Shown here: in pieces, positions 24,738-31,925 of the stretch
How the letters are laid out: each line of letters opens with the position of its first letter
Position numbering within the stretch: the first letter of the stretch is position 1
Program-made: the position numbers and the translations under genes
DNA from: Myxococcales bacterium
GTDB taxonomy: Bacteria > Myxococcota_A > Polyangia > Haliangiales > Haliangiaceae
Direction of reading: 5' to 3'
Assembly (NCBI GenBank): GCA_947483555.1
Contig: CANKMW010000094.1
Location: 1-35,155, forward strand
Length of the DNA stretch: 35,155 nt
The notes under the pieces: model-generated
Told to the model about the DNA's origin: nothing
The model's database searches: none
What the model saw: only the letters and a program-made list of their open reading frames with translations

Positions 24738-25236
24738 ACCAACCTGGGCCCTCGACCGCGAGATCGTGCTGTCGCGCGTCTTCGATGCCCCGCGCGCCCT
24801 GGTGTTCCGGGTCTGGACCGAACGCGAGCACGTCGCCAGGTGGTTCGGCCCCCGCGGCTTCACCACCACCGTCCACGAGATGGACGCGCGGGTCGGCGGC
24901 CGCTGGCGCTTCGAGATGCGCGCGCCCGACGGCACCGTGTTCCCGAACCGCATCGACTACCTCGAGATCGTGCCGCCGGAGCGCCTGGTGTTCGACCACG
25001 GCAGCGACCGCGACGATGGCGATGATCCGCAGCAGTTCCGCGTCACCATCACGTTCGACGAGCAGCGTGACGGGAAGACCGTTCACACCACGGTGACGTT
25101 CGCGGAGCACCAGGGCAAGACCACGCTCGCGGTCCACCAGGTCTACGCGCGCGCGACCGACGCCACCCGCGGCGCCAACGCGGGATGGACGCTGACCCTC
25201 GACCAGCTCGCGGCGTACGTGCGCGAACGCAGCTGA
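24718..25236 (+). CDS. SRPBCC/AHSA1-family protein
   Basis: A 172-aa START-like fold. EIVLSRVFDAPRALVFRVWT and HVARWFGPRGFTTTVHEMDA are the typical opening; GRWRFEMRAPDGTVFPNRID and GWTLTLDQLAAYV complete the family pattern. GAAGGAG lies 7 bases before the ATG, inside the ArsR gene, giving translational coupling. ArsR-AHSA1 pairs are very common, and the AHSA1 part is thought to bind a hydrophobic ligand or help clear it; the ligand is unknown. Convergent with the RCC1 gene 20 bases away. Confidence 0.9.
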   Translation: MSASDAEPTWALDREIVLSRVFDAPRALVFRVWTEREHVARWFGPRGFTTTVHEMDARVGGRWRFEMRAPDGTVFPNRIDYLEIVPPERLVFDHGSDRDDGDDPQQFRVTITFDEQRDGKTVHTTVTFAEHQGKTTLAVHQVYARATDATRGANAGWTLTLDQLAAYVRERS

Positions 25237-25256
25237 GCTGCCAGGAGGCAACCAGG

Positions 25257-26612
25257 TCAGGGCGCGATCGGGACGTCACCGGCCGCGGCGGGCGAACCGG
25301 CGTCGCCGAGGTTCGCGGTCGAGCCGTGGCCGAGCCGCCCGTGCTCGCCGGCGCCCCAGCACCGCACGCCGCCCGCGTCGGTGATGGCGCAGGCATGGAA
25401 GCTGGCCACCGCCATCGCGACCGGGCGGGCGCCCAGGTCGACCGCGATCGCGTCGCGGGCGACCACCGCGTCACCCGGCGGCCCGCCGAGCTGGCCACGA
25501 CGGCGCTCGCCCCAGCAACGGATCGCGTCGGCGAAGCGCGCGCAGCCGTGGTCACCAGCGATCCGGACGTCGAGCACGCCGGCTGGTAGCGGCAGATCGC
25601 CGACCTCGGCCGGGCTGGTCATCATGTCGGTGTGGACGCCGATCGCGTCGTCGTCGCGATCGGGAAACGCCAGCCCGAGGGCCACGCTGTCGCCCCAGCA
25701 GCGGGCGCGGCCGGCGCTCGTGATCACGCACCCGCCGCGACCGGTCGCAGGCAGGGCCAGCGCGGTCACCGGCGCGCCGACGTCGACCGGCGGAGTGGTC
25801 ACCGCGACCGCCGGATCGTCCTCGGAACCGAGCAAGGAACCCCAGCACTGGACCGCGCCGTCATCGAGCAACACGCACGATGCGGCCGCGCTGGCGGCGA
25901 GCTGGCGGACCGCGCGCGCGAACCGGAACGGCACCGCGGCGCTGGCCGGCTCGTCGTCGCCGACGTCGTCGTGGCGAGCGCTGCCGAAGCCAAGCCGGCC
26001 CTCACGGTTGTCACCCCAGCAGCGGATCCGGTCGCCGGCGAGCAGGGCGCAGGTCGCGTCACCACCGGCCGCGACCGCGAGCACCGGCTCGCCGACCGGC
26101 ACGTCGCCGGCCTTCGCCGGCGTCTCGTCGTCGCCGAGGTCGTCGCGCCGTCCATACCCGAGCTGCCCGGACCGGCCGCGGCCCCAGCAGCGCAGCCGGC
26201 CGCCGTCGAGCAGGGCGCAGGTGTGGGCGGTGCCGGCGCTGATCGCCAGCGCGTTGCCGCCCAGATCGATCGGCGGCCGGCGCCACGGCGGCTCGTCGTC
26301 GCCGAGATCAAGGGCGTCGCCGAGGCCGAGCCGGCCATGCTCGCCCTTGCCCCAGCACCGCACCGCGCCATCGGCGAGCAGCGCGCACGAGTGGTCGACG
26401 CCGAGCGCCAGCGCGATCGCCTTCGGGCGCGCCACCGCGGCGTCGCCGGCCGGCCGGGCGGCGTCGCCGGTGATCGCGCGGGGATCGCCGGGCGGTGCCG
26501 GGCGCACGCCGTCGGAGGAGCGCGAGCAGGCGGCGATCGCGATCAGCGCGACCCCCGGCAGGACCCGCCACAGCGACGGGCGCAGGTCAGAGCTTGAGCT
26601 GGTCGATCGCAT
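25257..26612 (-). CDS. RCC1-repeat lipoprotein
   Basis: 451 aa from the ATG at 26612. The N-terminus ends in LPGVALIAIAAC, with the lipidated cysteine at C29. Seven repeats follow, of the form HSCALLADGAVRCWGKGEHG, each with a C...CWG pair, predicting a seven-bladed RCC1-type propeller with one possible disulfide per blade. Acidic loops (LGDDEPP, DDVGDDE) recur between blades. Such proteins are abundant on myxobacterial surfaces, probably for protein binding; no enzyme motif is seen. The start overlaps the end of the M15 peptidase gene by 26 bases, so the two form an operon. Confidence 0.87.
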   Translation of the reverse strand: MRSTSSSSDLRPSLWRVLPGVALIAIAACSRSSDGVRPAPPGDPRAITGDAARPAGDAAVARPKAIALALGVDHSCALLADGAVRCWGKGEHGRLGLGDALDLGDDEPPWRRPPIDLGGNALAISAGTAHTCALLDGGRLRCWGRGRSGQLGYGRRDDLGDDETPAKAGDVPVGEPVLAVAAGGDATCALLAGDRIRCWGDNREGRLGFGSARHDDVGDDEPASAAVPFRFARAVRQLAASAAASCVLLDDGAVQCWGSLLGSEDDPAVAVTTPPVDVGAPVTALALPATGRGGCVITSAGRARCWGDSVALGLAFPDRDDDAIGVHTDMMTSPAEVGDLPLPAGVLDVRIAGDHGCARFADAIRCWGERRRGQLGGPPGDAVVARDAIAVDLGARPVAMAVASFHACAITDAGGVRCWGAGEHGRLGHGSTANLGDAGSPAAAGDVPIAP

Positions 26613-28143
26613 CGCGATCCTCGAAGTGCATGTAGTCCTTGCGCGTGCCTCCACCCCAGTCCCCGCCCCAGGTCCAGCCGGCCGCGAGCATCATCTCGAG
26701 GACCTTCTCGTGGAGCGGGATCATCCCGAAGGCGACCTCGTCCTTGCCATCGCGGTCGTCGTGCACCTTGCCGCCGAACAGCCACGCCTTGAGCGACGGC
26801 CAGCGCTCGGCGACGATCTCGAGCTGCGTCCGCTTGGTCCCTTTCTTCAGCTTCTTGGCCGCGGCCTTGATCTTCTTCTCGCTCAGGCTGTCGAACAGCT
26901 CCTTGACCTCGGTCGCCTTGAGCTCGCGGGCAAACGCCTCCATGCCGCCATCACCCCATGCCGCGGCGTCGAACGCCTGCCCCGCTTCGATGTTGGTGTC
27001 GGCAGCGGTCAGATCGGCGACGTCGTCGTCGCGGCCGAGCAACTCGGCCAGGAACTGCGGGAAGCGCTCGACGAACAGGCGCGACGCCTCGAGTTGTTCC
27101 TGGCCCTGGGCGTCCCAGATGTCGAAGGTCTCGTGGCCGGTCACCGAGCGCACCACCGGCTCCACCAGCTTGTTGAGCAGGCGCAACTCGGGGCCCTTCT
27201 CCATGAGCGTGTTCTGGTCCGTGCTCACGCTGTAGTTGATGTCGATGGCGTTGCCGACCGCGTGGTTCGACAACTTACCGGTCTTGCCCGTCATGGTGCG
27301 ATACTCGGCGCCGCCGACGACGAACAGCGAGTCCACGATCTCCTTCCGGATCGCCGGCGGCTGGGCCGTGTAGAGGGCGTTGGTCGCCTTGACGCGGTCC
27401 TCGACGACCCGGTTGACCTTGACGGTGCGGCCGAACAGGTCGGGGTGGACGGTGTCGTGGACCTTGTCCGGATCGAGCCCCGCCTCCTCGACCCGCTGGT
27501 CAGTGTTCTTGCGGTTCTCGCGATGGACCTCGAGGAGCCCGCCGAGGGTCAGGTCGTCGTCGCCAGCGGCGACCGGCTTGGGCCCGAACTCGGTCTTCAC
27601 GTAGCGATCGTCCGGAGCGCTGGCGGTCGGCTTGACCACCGCCTTGTAATGCTCGTAGCGGTCGACCTGGAAGGTGGTCTCCATCCGCTGGGTCTTGTCG
27701 CCGGCGATCCCGTCGGGGTCGGCGACCGCGGTGGTCCCCAGCGTGGTCCACTTGTCCTTGTCGCCGTCGCGGCCCTGGAGCGTGGCGGTGCCCGACAGAT
27801 CAGCACCGAACACGCCGCGCCAGCGCACCTCGACCGCGACCTGGCTGCTCCCGCCGCCACCGCCACCGCCACCACCGCCGCCACCGCCACCGCCGCCGCT
27901 CGCCGAGAGTGCTGCCTGCGGCGCGATGATGCTGTCGAGATAGCTGACGTCGCTCGAGACCGGCACGAGGTCGGACGTGCTCCGCGCCGGCGGCCCAACG
28001 TCCGCGCCGCTCTCGGGTGCCGCCCTGCGCTGGACTGGCGGCCCCATGCCGCTGGTCAGGGTGCGCTTGCCGGGCGCGCCGTGATCGCGCTGGTCCGCGG
28101 CTGCGGCCTGCGACTCGTGGCGGTTGAGGGAGTCGGCTTTCAA
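26587..28143 (-). CDS. M15-family (VanY-like) peptidase with poly-Gly linker and QRR-type N-terminus
   Basis: About 518 aa from a TTG at 28143 (LKADSLNRHES), preceded by GAAGG 7 bases upstream and TATCAT further up; an ATG at 28263 would add 40 residues that do not look protein-like. The N-terminal 60 residues are disordered and include GAPGKRTLTSGMGPPVQRR. A run of 16 glycines separates this from a beta domain and the catalytic part. SNHAVGNAID (H294, D301) and YMHFE (H506, E508) fit the M15 zinc D,D- or L,D-peptidase motif SxHxxGxAxD...HFE. No signal peptide. The N-terminal style resembles DUF4157-type and injection-system-associated myxobacterial proteins (recollection), which would explain export without a Sec signal. 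Confidence 0.78.
   Translation of the reverse strand: MKADSLNRHESQAAAADQRDHGAPGKRTLTSGMGPPVQRRAAPESGADVGPPARSTSDLVPVSSDVSYLDSIIAPQAALSASGGGGGGGGGGGGGGGGSSQVAVEVRWRGVFGADLSGTATLQGRDGDKDKWTTLGTTAVADPDGIAGDKTQRMETTFQVDRYEHYKAVVKPTASAPDDRYVKTEFGPKPVAAGDDDLTLGGLLEVHRENRKNTDQRVEEAGLDPDKVHDTVHPDLFGRTVKVNRVVEDRVKATNALYTAQPPAIRKEIVDSLFVVGGAEYRTMTGKTGKLSNHAVGNAIDINYSVSTDQNTLMEKGPELRLLNKLVEPVVRSVTGHETFDIWDAQGQEQLEASRLFVERFPQFLAELLGRDDDVADLTAADTNIEAGQAFDAAAWGDGGMEAFARELKATEVKELFDSLSEKKIKAAAKKLKKGTKRTQLEIVAERWPSLKAWLFGGKVHDDRDGKDEVAFGMIPLHEKVLEMMLAAGWTWGGDWGGGTRKDYMHFEDRDAIDQLKL
27850..27897 (-). repeat. Poly-glycine codon run (16 Gly)
   Basis: Sixteen consecutive glycine codons, mainly GGC and GGT, in the M15 peptidase gene form a CCG/CCA microsatellite on the plus strand. 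It is a flexible linker and a likely hotspot for length variation. Confidence 0.85.
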
Positions 28144-28330
28144 CGTCGGACCTTCGTGCGGCTCATGATACGGGAGATCAAGGCCAGACCTTGCAGACCG
28201 CGGACCAAGCCCCCCCGTCGTACCTGCTCGACCTGGCAGCCCGACCGGCGAACGGCTAGCCATGACGCCTGATCAGTTCGCCCAGTCGCGAGATCTTGAC
28301 GCGGCACGACGCTTGCTCGGTCACGTCTCC

Positions 28331-28492
28331 ATGAAGAAACCCACTGCACATCGCCGCCGTCCCACCAACACCGTCGGCCGCCTGCTCGGCGCCGACGACC
28401 AGCTCATCGCGACCGGGGGCGGTTCGATCTCGGGTGGCCAAGGCGACGATCCGATCACCGTCAGCAGCACCGGCGCCAAGATCAAGATGTAG
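28331..28492 (+). CDS. Small protein, 53 aa, RiPP-precursor-like
   Basis: Starts MKKPTAHRRRPTNTVGRLLG, then ADDQLIATGGGSISGG, and ends TVSSTGAKIKM. The layout of a basic N-terminus, a T.GRL....QL...TGG leader-like segment and a Ser/Thr/Gly-rich end resembles double-glycine leader peptides of class I-like myxobacterial natural products. No modification enzyme or peptidase/transporter is nearby. A longer in-frame start at 28262 exists (76 aa), but neither start has a ribosome site; TTGACG at 28296-28301 could be a -35. The 187 bases upstream, back to the peptidase start, hold no other gene. Confidence 0.45.
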   Translation: MKKPTAHRRRPTNTVGRLLGADDQLIATGGGSISGGQGDDPITVSSTGAKIKM

Positions 28493-28534
28493 TCGTTGCC
28501 GTCGGTCCACGGCGAACCATCGGGCCGCGAAGCG

Positions 28535-28843
28535 TCAGTCGTCCGGCTTCGATCGGCTGATGTCGTCGTCGGGGACCGGGCCACCCCACGGCTGTCCCGT
28601 CCACTTCCAGAGATCCGTGATCGCCACGCGGCGAGGTGCCTCGAACTCGGGAACGGCCGCCAGGCCCCGCACCGCATGCAGCACGTTCCAGGTCCGGATC
28701 CTCGCGCTCACGTAGCCGTCCTCGAGCTTCGAGGCTTCCACGATCTCGACGTCGCGCCGAACATCGGGGGCGAGGAATCGAGTCAGCCGCGCACCCGCGG
28801 TGTACTTTCTTCGCAGGAGATAACGCCGCAAGCTGGCAAACAT
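28535..28843 (-). CDS. Hypothetical protein, 102 aa
   Basis: From the ATG at 28843 it reads MFASLRRYLLRRKYTAGARL, then an alternating charged and hydrophobic region (VRRDVEIVEASKLEDGYVSA, RIRTWNVLHAVRGLA) and an acidic end (VPDDDISRSKPDD). No signal, membrane segment or known motif. TATCAT lies 8 bases before the ATG, supporting this start. The same frame is open further upstream into a decayed small gene, so a longer start at 28966 is less likely. Confidence 0.55.
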   Translation of the reverse strand: MFASLRRYLLRRKYTAGARLTRFLAPDVRRDVEIVEASKLEDGYVSARIRTWNVLHAVRGLAAVPEFEAPRRVAITDLWKWTGQPWGGPVPDDDISRSKPDD

Positions 28844-28851
28844 CGCCGTCG

Positions 28852-28857
28852 ATGATA
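28852..28857 (-). promoter_or_regulatory. -10-like hexamer before the 102-aa hypothetical
   Basis: On the minus strand TATCAT ends 8 bases before the ATG at 28843, without a ribosome site. Confidence 0.35.
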
Positions 28858-28859
28858 GC

Positions 28860-29042
28860 CGCCGATGGGGGCGCAGGCGCCGAACCCTTGCGGTTCCTGC
28901 TACCGACGTCGTTGGCCCCCGTCCGAATCGACGTATCAGCTCGTGCGCGAGCACTACGCCTTCCACGACCGAGGCGACCGAGGCGGGGCCCTTCTACGAG
29001 CGCGACCCATTCATCGGGGAACTGCTCGCAGATCTGATTCCA
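28860..29042 (-). pseudogene. Frameshifted small gene (FPDEWVALV protein)
   Basis: The minus strand reads WNQICEQFPDEWVALVEG in one frame, then, after a one-base shift near 28988, GPASVASVVEGVVLAHELIR and on to RVRRLRPHRRLSST. An N-terminal FPDEWV.LV followed by a VV.AH segment recalls a widespread family of small bacterial proteins of unknown function. No good start codon is in frame. The 190 bases from 29043 to the next promoter show nothing convincing. Confidence 0.35.
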
Positions 29043-29231
29043 CGGGCCTGCGCCGATCCGGGCCCAGCCTGCCAGCTGCCCTGAGCACGCCCGGGGACGA
29101 AGTCGATCGGGCCAGCGCGTGCCGAAGGCGTCGCGCGTTTGGAGCCACCGCACAGCGCCCGACTGAGGCCGATCTCGCGTTGCCTCGCGCCCCATTCGCC
29201 GACCAACCTCGGCCGGGTTTCCGTCTGCCTC

Positions 29232-29260
29232 TTGACTATTCAAGCATCCCGTTGAATACT
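29232..29260 (+). promoter_or_regulatory. Promoter and palindromic operator of the sulfur operon
   Basis: TTGACT (29232-29237), 17 bases, then AATACT (29255-29260) make the best sigma-70-type promoter in the window. TATTCAA (29237-29243) and TTGAATA (29252-29258) form a perfect 7-base inverted repeat filling the spacer and entering the -10. A repressor bound there would exclude RNA polymerase. The ArsR-rhodanese gene starts 9 bases after the -10, so autorepression relieved by reactive sulfur is the natural model. Confidence 0.72.
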
Positions 29261-29269
29261 TGATGGGTC

Positions 29270-29959
29270 ATGACGAGCACGCCGAACCGTCGGTTCAAGG
29301 ACCGCATCTACGAGCAGTTCGCCCGGCTCGGGAAGGCGGTCTCCGCGCCCCGGCGCCTCGAGCTGCTCGACCTGCTCGGTCAGGGCCCGCGCACCGTCGA
29401 GGCGCTTGCCGAGCAAGCCGGCATCTCGGTGGCCAACGCCTCCCAGCACCTTCAGATCCTGCGGGCCGCGCGCCTGGTCGAGGCCAGGAAGCAAGGGTGC
29501 TACGTCGAGTACCGGCTGGCCGACGAGCAGGTCGGTCGCTTCTTCCACGCCCTGCGGGGTCTCGCGGAGACGCGGCTCGCGGAGGTCGAGCAGGTCACGC
29601 GCGCCTACCTCGAGGAGCGCGGCGCGATGGAGGCGGTGCACGGCACCGAGCTGCTGCGTCGCGTGCGCGGCGGCGAGGTCACGGTCCTCGACGTCCGCCC
29701 GTCCGAGGAGTATCGGGCCGGCCACATCCCGGGCGCGCTGTCGGTGCCGTTGTCCGAGCTGAAGAAGCGGCTCGCCGAGCTGCCGAAGAACCGCGAGGTC
29801 GTCGCCTACTGCCGAGGCCCGTACTGCGTGATGGCCATCGATGCCGTGGAGCTGCTCCGGAAGCAGGGCTTCAAGGCCCATCGGATGGAGCAAGGCGTCG
29901 CGGACTGGCGCGCCCGCGGCTGGCGCGTCGAGACCAGCGCCGAGGAGGTCCGCTCGTGA
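29270..29959 (+). CDS. ArsR-family regulator fused to a rhodanese domain
   Basis: 229 aa. An ArsR winged helix (about 15-95: APRRLELLDLLGQGPRTVEA, ISVANASQHLQILRAARLVE, wing with C77 in KQGCYVEYRL) joins a rhodanese domain (about 120-222: VTVLDVRPSEEYRAGHIPGA). The active-site loop is CRGPYC, with C181 as the persulfide-forming residue and C186 nearby. This fusion is known in bacteria and is thought to sense sulfane sulfur or persulfide, or to use the rhodanese as sensor. First gene of a four-gene operon with an MFS-rhodanese, a DsrE protein and an SQR-like flavoprotein; an operator lies in its promoter. Confidence 0.94.
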   Translation: MTSTPNRRFKDRIYEQFARLGKAVSAPRRLELLDLLGQGPRTVEALAEQAGISVANASQHLQILRAARLVEARKQGCYVEYRLADEQVGRFFHALRGLAETRLAEVEQVTRAYLEERGAMEAVHGTELLRRVRGGEVTVLDVRPSEEYRAGHIPGALSVPLSELKKRLAELPKNREVVAYCRGPYCVMAIDAVELLRKQGFKAHRMEQGVADWRARGWRVETSAEEVRS

Positions 29960-30005
29960 TCGTCAAGCCGTACGACGGCGTAGCATCGCCTCCGGAGCCC
30001 CGGCC

Positions 30006-31568
30006 GTGACCGCCGTCCGGCTCGGCATCCGCGAGAACCTGCCGCAGTTCGCGCTGCTCGTCGTCGTCAACGCGTTCGTCGGCGCGATGATCGGGATGGA
30101 GCGCAGCATCCTGCCCGCGATCGGGGAGCAGGAGTTCCACCTGGCGGCGCGCACCGCGGTGCTGTCGTTCATCGTCGTCTTCGGCGTGACCAAGGCGCTG
30201 ACCAACTACCTCGCCGGACGTCTCTCGGATCGCTTCGGCCGCAAGCACGTGCTCGTCGCCGGCTGGCTGGTCGCCGTCCCGGTGCCCTTCCTGCTCATGT
30301 GGGCCCCGAGCTGGAACTGGGTGCTGGTTGCCAACGCCCTGCTCGGCGTCAGCCAGGGGCTGACCTGGTCGACGACGGTCATCATGAAGATCGACCTCGC
30401 GGGCGCGAAGCACCGCGGGCTCGCGATGGGCCTCAACGAGTTCGCCGGCTACTTCGCCGTGGCCGGAAGCGCGTTGGCCACCGGCTGGATCGCCGCCCGC
30501 TACGGGCTCCGGCCGCAGCCGTTCTACCTGGGCATCGGCTTCGTCGCCGTCGGGCTCGGCCTGTCGGCGCTCGTCGTGCGCGAGACCAAACACCACGTCG
30601 CCCACGAGTCGAAGCTCCACGGTGAGCTGCCGCCCGAAGGCCAGCCCACCCAGCGCGAGGTCTTCTGGCGAACGTCGCTGCTCGATCGGAACCTGTCGAG
30701 CGTCAGCCAGGCCGGGCTCGTCAACAACCTCAACGACGGCATGGCGTGGGGCCTGTTTCCGATCTTCTTCGCCGCCGCCCAGATGTCCATCGGGCAGATC
30801 GGGACGCTCGCCGCCGTCTATCCCGCCACCTGGGGCGTCACGCAGCTCTTCACGGGCGCGTGGTCCGACCGGGTCGGACGCAAGTGGCTCATCGCCGCCG
30901 GGATGTGGGTCCAGGCGGTGGGGATCGGTGTCGTGATCGTGTCCGGCGGCTTCGCCGGGTTCGCCGCGGGCGCGGCGCTGCTCGGCGTCGGTACGGCGAT
31001 GGTCTACCCGACGCTGCTCGCGGCGATCGGGGACGTCGCGCACCCGTCCTGGCGGGCGTCCTCGGTGGGCGTGTACCGGCTGTGGCGCGACCTCGGCTAC
31101 GCGATCGGGGCGCTGTTCGCGGGCGTGACCGCGGACGCGCTGGGCCTGCCGGCGGCGATGTGGATGATCTCCGCGTTGACGTTCGGATCGGGGCTCGTGG
31201 TCGCGCTCCGCATGACCGAGACCCTGCAGAGGCCGACCGCCGCGATCGTGCCGGCCCCGGCGCCGTGCGTGGAGCCGACCGAGCTCGACACGCTCGGCAG
31301 CCAGCAGCGCGTGTTCATCGTCGACGTTCGTTCCCCGCAAGAGTTCGCGGCCGGCCATGTCGACGGGGCCGTCAACATCCCGCTCGACGCGTTGGCGGCC
31401 CGTGCGGCCGAGCTGCCGCGGGACGCGCTCGTCGTCACCGTGTGCGCCAAGGGCGGCGGGCGTTCGGTGCAGGCGGCCGACCAGCTCCGCGCTCGTGGCG
31501 TCACCTCGGCTCGGTCCCTGTGCGGCGGGACCGAAGCCTGGCTCTCGCGCGCCGCGCAAGGAGCATGA
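30006..31568 (+). CDS. MFS transporter fused to a C-terminal rhodanese domain
   Basis: 520 aa from the GTG at 30006 (GGAG about 9 bases upstream), 46 bases after the regulator. Residues 10-405 are a 12-helix major facilitator: loop GRLSDRFGRKHVLVAG after helix 2, matching GAWSDRVGRKWLIAAG in the second half, with a central charged loop. Residues about 415-515 are a rhodanese (VFIVDVRSPQEFAAGHVDGA, catalytic C480 in VCAKGGGRS). The cytosolic rhodanese on a transporter suggests coupling of uptake or export to persulfide transfer. Substrate unknown; a sulfur oxyanion, thiol or organosulfur compound would fit the operon. Confidence 0.92.
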   Translation: MTAVRLGIRENLPQFALLVVVNAFVGAMIGMERSILPAIGEQEFHLAARTAVLSFIVVFGVTKALTNYLAGRLSDRFGRKHVLVAGWLVAVPVPFLLMWAPSWNWVLVANALLGVSQGLTWSTTVIMKIDLAGAKHRGLAMGLNEFAGYFAVAGSALATGWIAARYGLRPQPFYLGIGFVAVGLGLSALVVRETKHHVAHESKLHGELPPEGQPTQREVFWRTSLLDRNLSSVSQAGLVNNLNDGMAWGLFPIFFAAAQMSIGQIGTLAAVYPATWGVTQLFTGAWSDRVGRKWLIAAGMWVQAVGIGVVIVSGGFAGFAAGAALLGVGTAMVYPTLLAAIGDVAHPSWRASSVGVYRLWRDLGYAIGALFAGVTADALGLPAAMWMISALTFGSGLVVALRMTETLQRPTAAIVPAPAPCVEPTELDTLGSQQRVFIVDVRSPQEFAAGHVDGAVNIPLDALAARAAELPRDALVVTVCAKGGGRSVQAADQLRARGVTSARSLCGGTEAWLSRAAQGA

Positions 31569-31571
31569 CCG

Positions 31572-31925
31572 ATGGCCAGGACTCTCTTCATCCTGAACGA
31601 TCCGCCCTACGGCACCGAGCGGAGCTACAACGCCCTCCGCCTCGCCGGCGCCCTCACGAAGCGTGACGGCGAGGAGGTGAAGATCTTCCTCGTCGGCGAC
31701 GCCGCCAGCTGCGCGAAGGCGCATCAGAAGGTTCCGCCGGGCTACTACAACGTCGAGGTGATGCTGCACGGCGCGACGAAGCACGGCGCGGAGATCGGCG
31801 TTTGTGGCACGTGCATGGACGCCCGCGGCATCACGGAGGCCGAGCTCGCCGAAGGCGCGCGACGAGGCACCCTCGAACAGCTCACGGACTGGACCCGGTG
31901 GGCAGAGAAGACGCTGGTGTTCTGA
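31572..31925 (+). CDS. DsrE-family sulfur-relay protein
   Basis: A 117-aa DsrE/TusD-fold protein: TLFILNDPPYGTERSYNALR, then VKIFLVGDAASCAKAH and HGAEIGVCGTCMDARGI. Cysteines C47, C78 and C81 are present; C78 or C81 in GVCGTCMDARG is at the position used for persulfide carriage in DsrE relatives. It begins 3 bases after the MFS-rhodanese stop and its TGA overlaps the start of the next gene (TGATG). Likely passes sulfane sulfur between the flavoprotein and the rhodanese domains. Confidence 0.92.
   Translation: MARTLFILNDPPYGTERSYNALRLAGALTKRDGEEVKIFLVGDAASCAKAHQKVPPGYYNVEVMLHGATKHGAEIGVCGTCMDARGITEAELAEGARRGTLEQLTDWTRWAEKTLVF

Noticed and set aside
25381..28272. A 963-codon open frame on the plus strand.
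   Set aside because: Antisense to the RCC1 lipoprotein and M15 peptidase, both of which have clear motifs; the translation is low-complexity.
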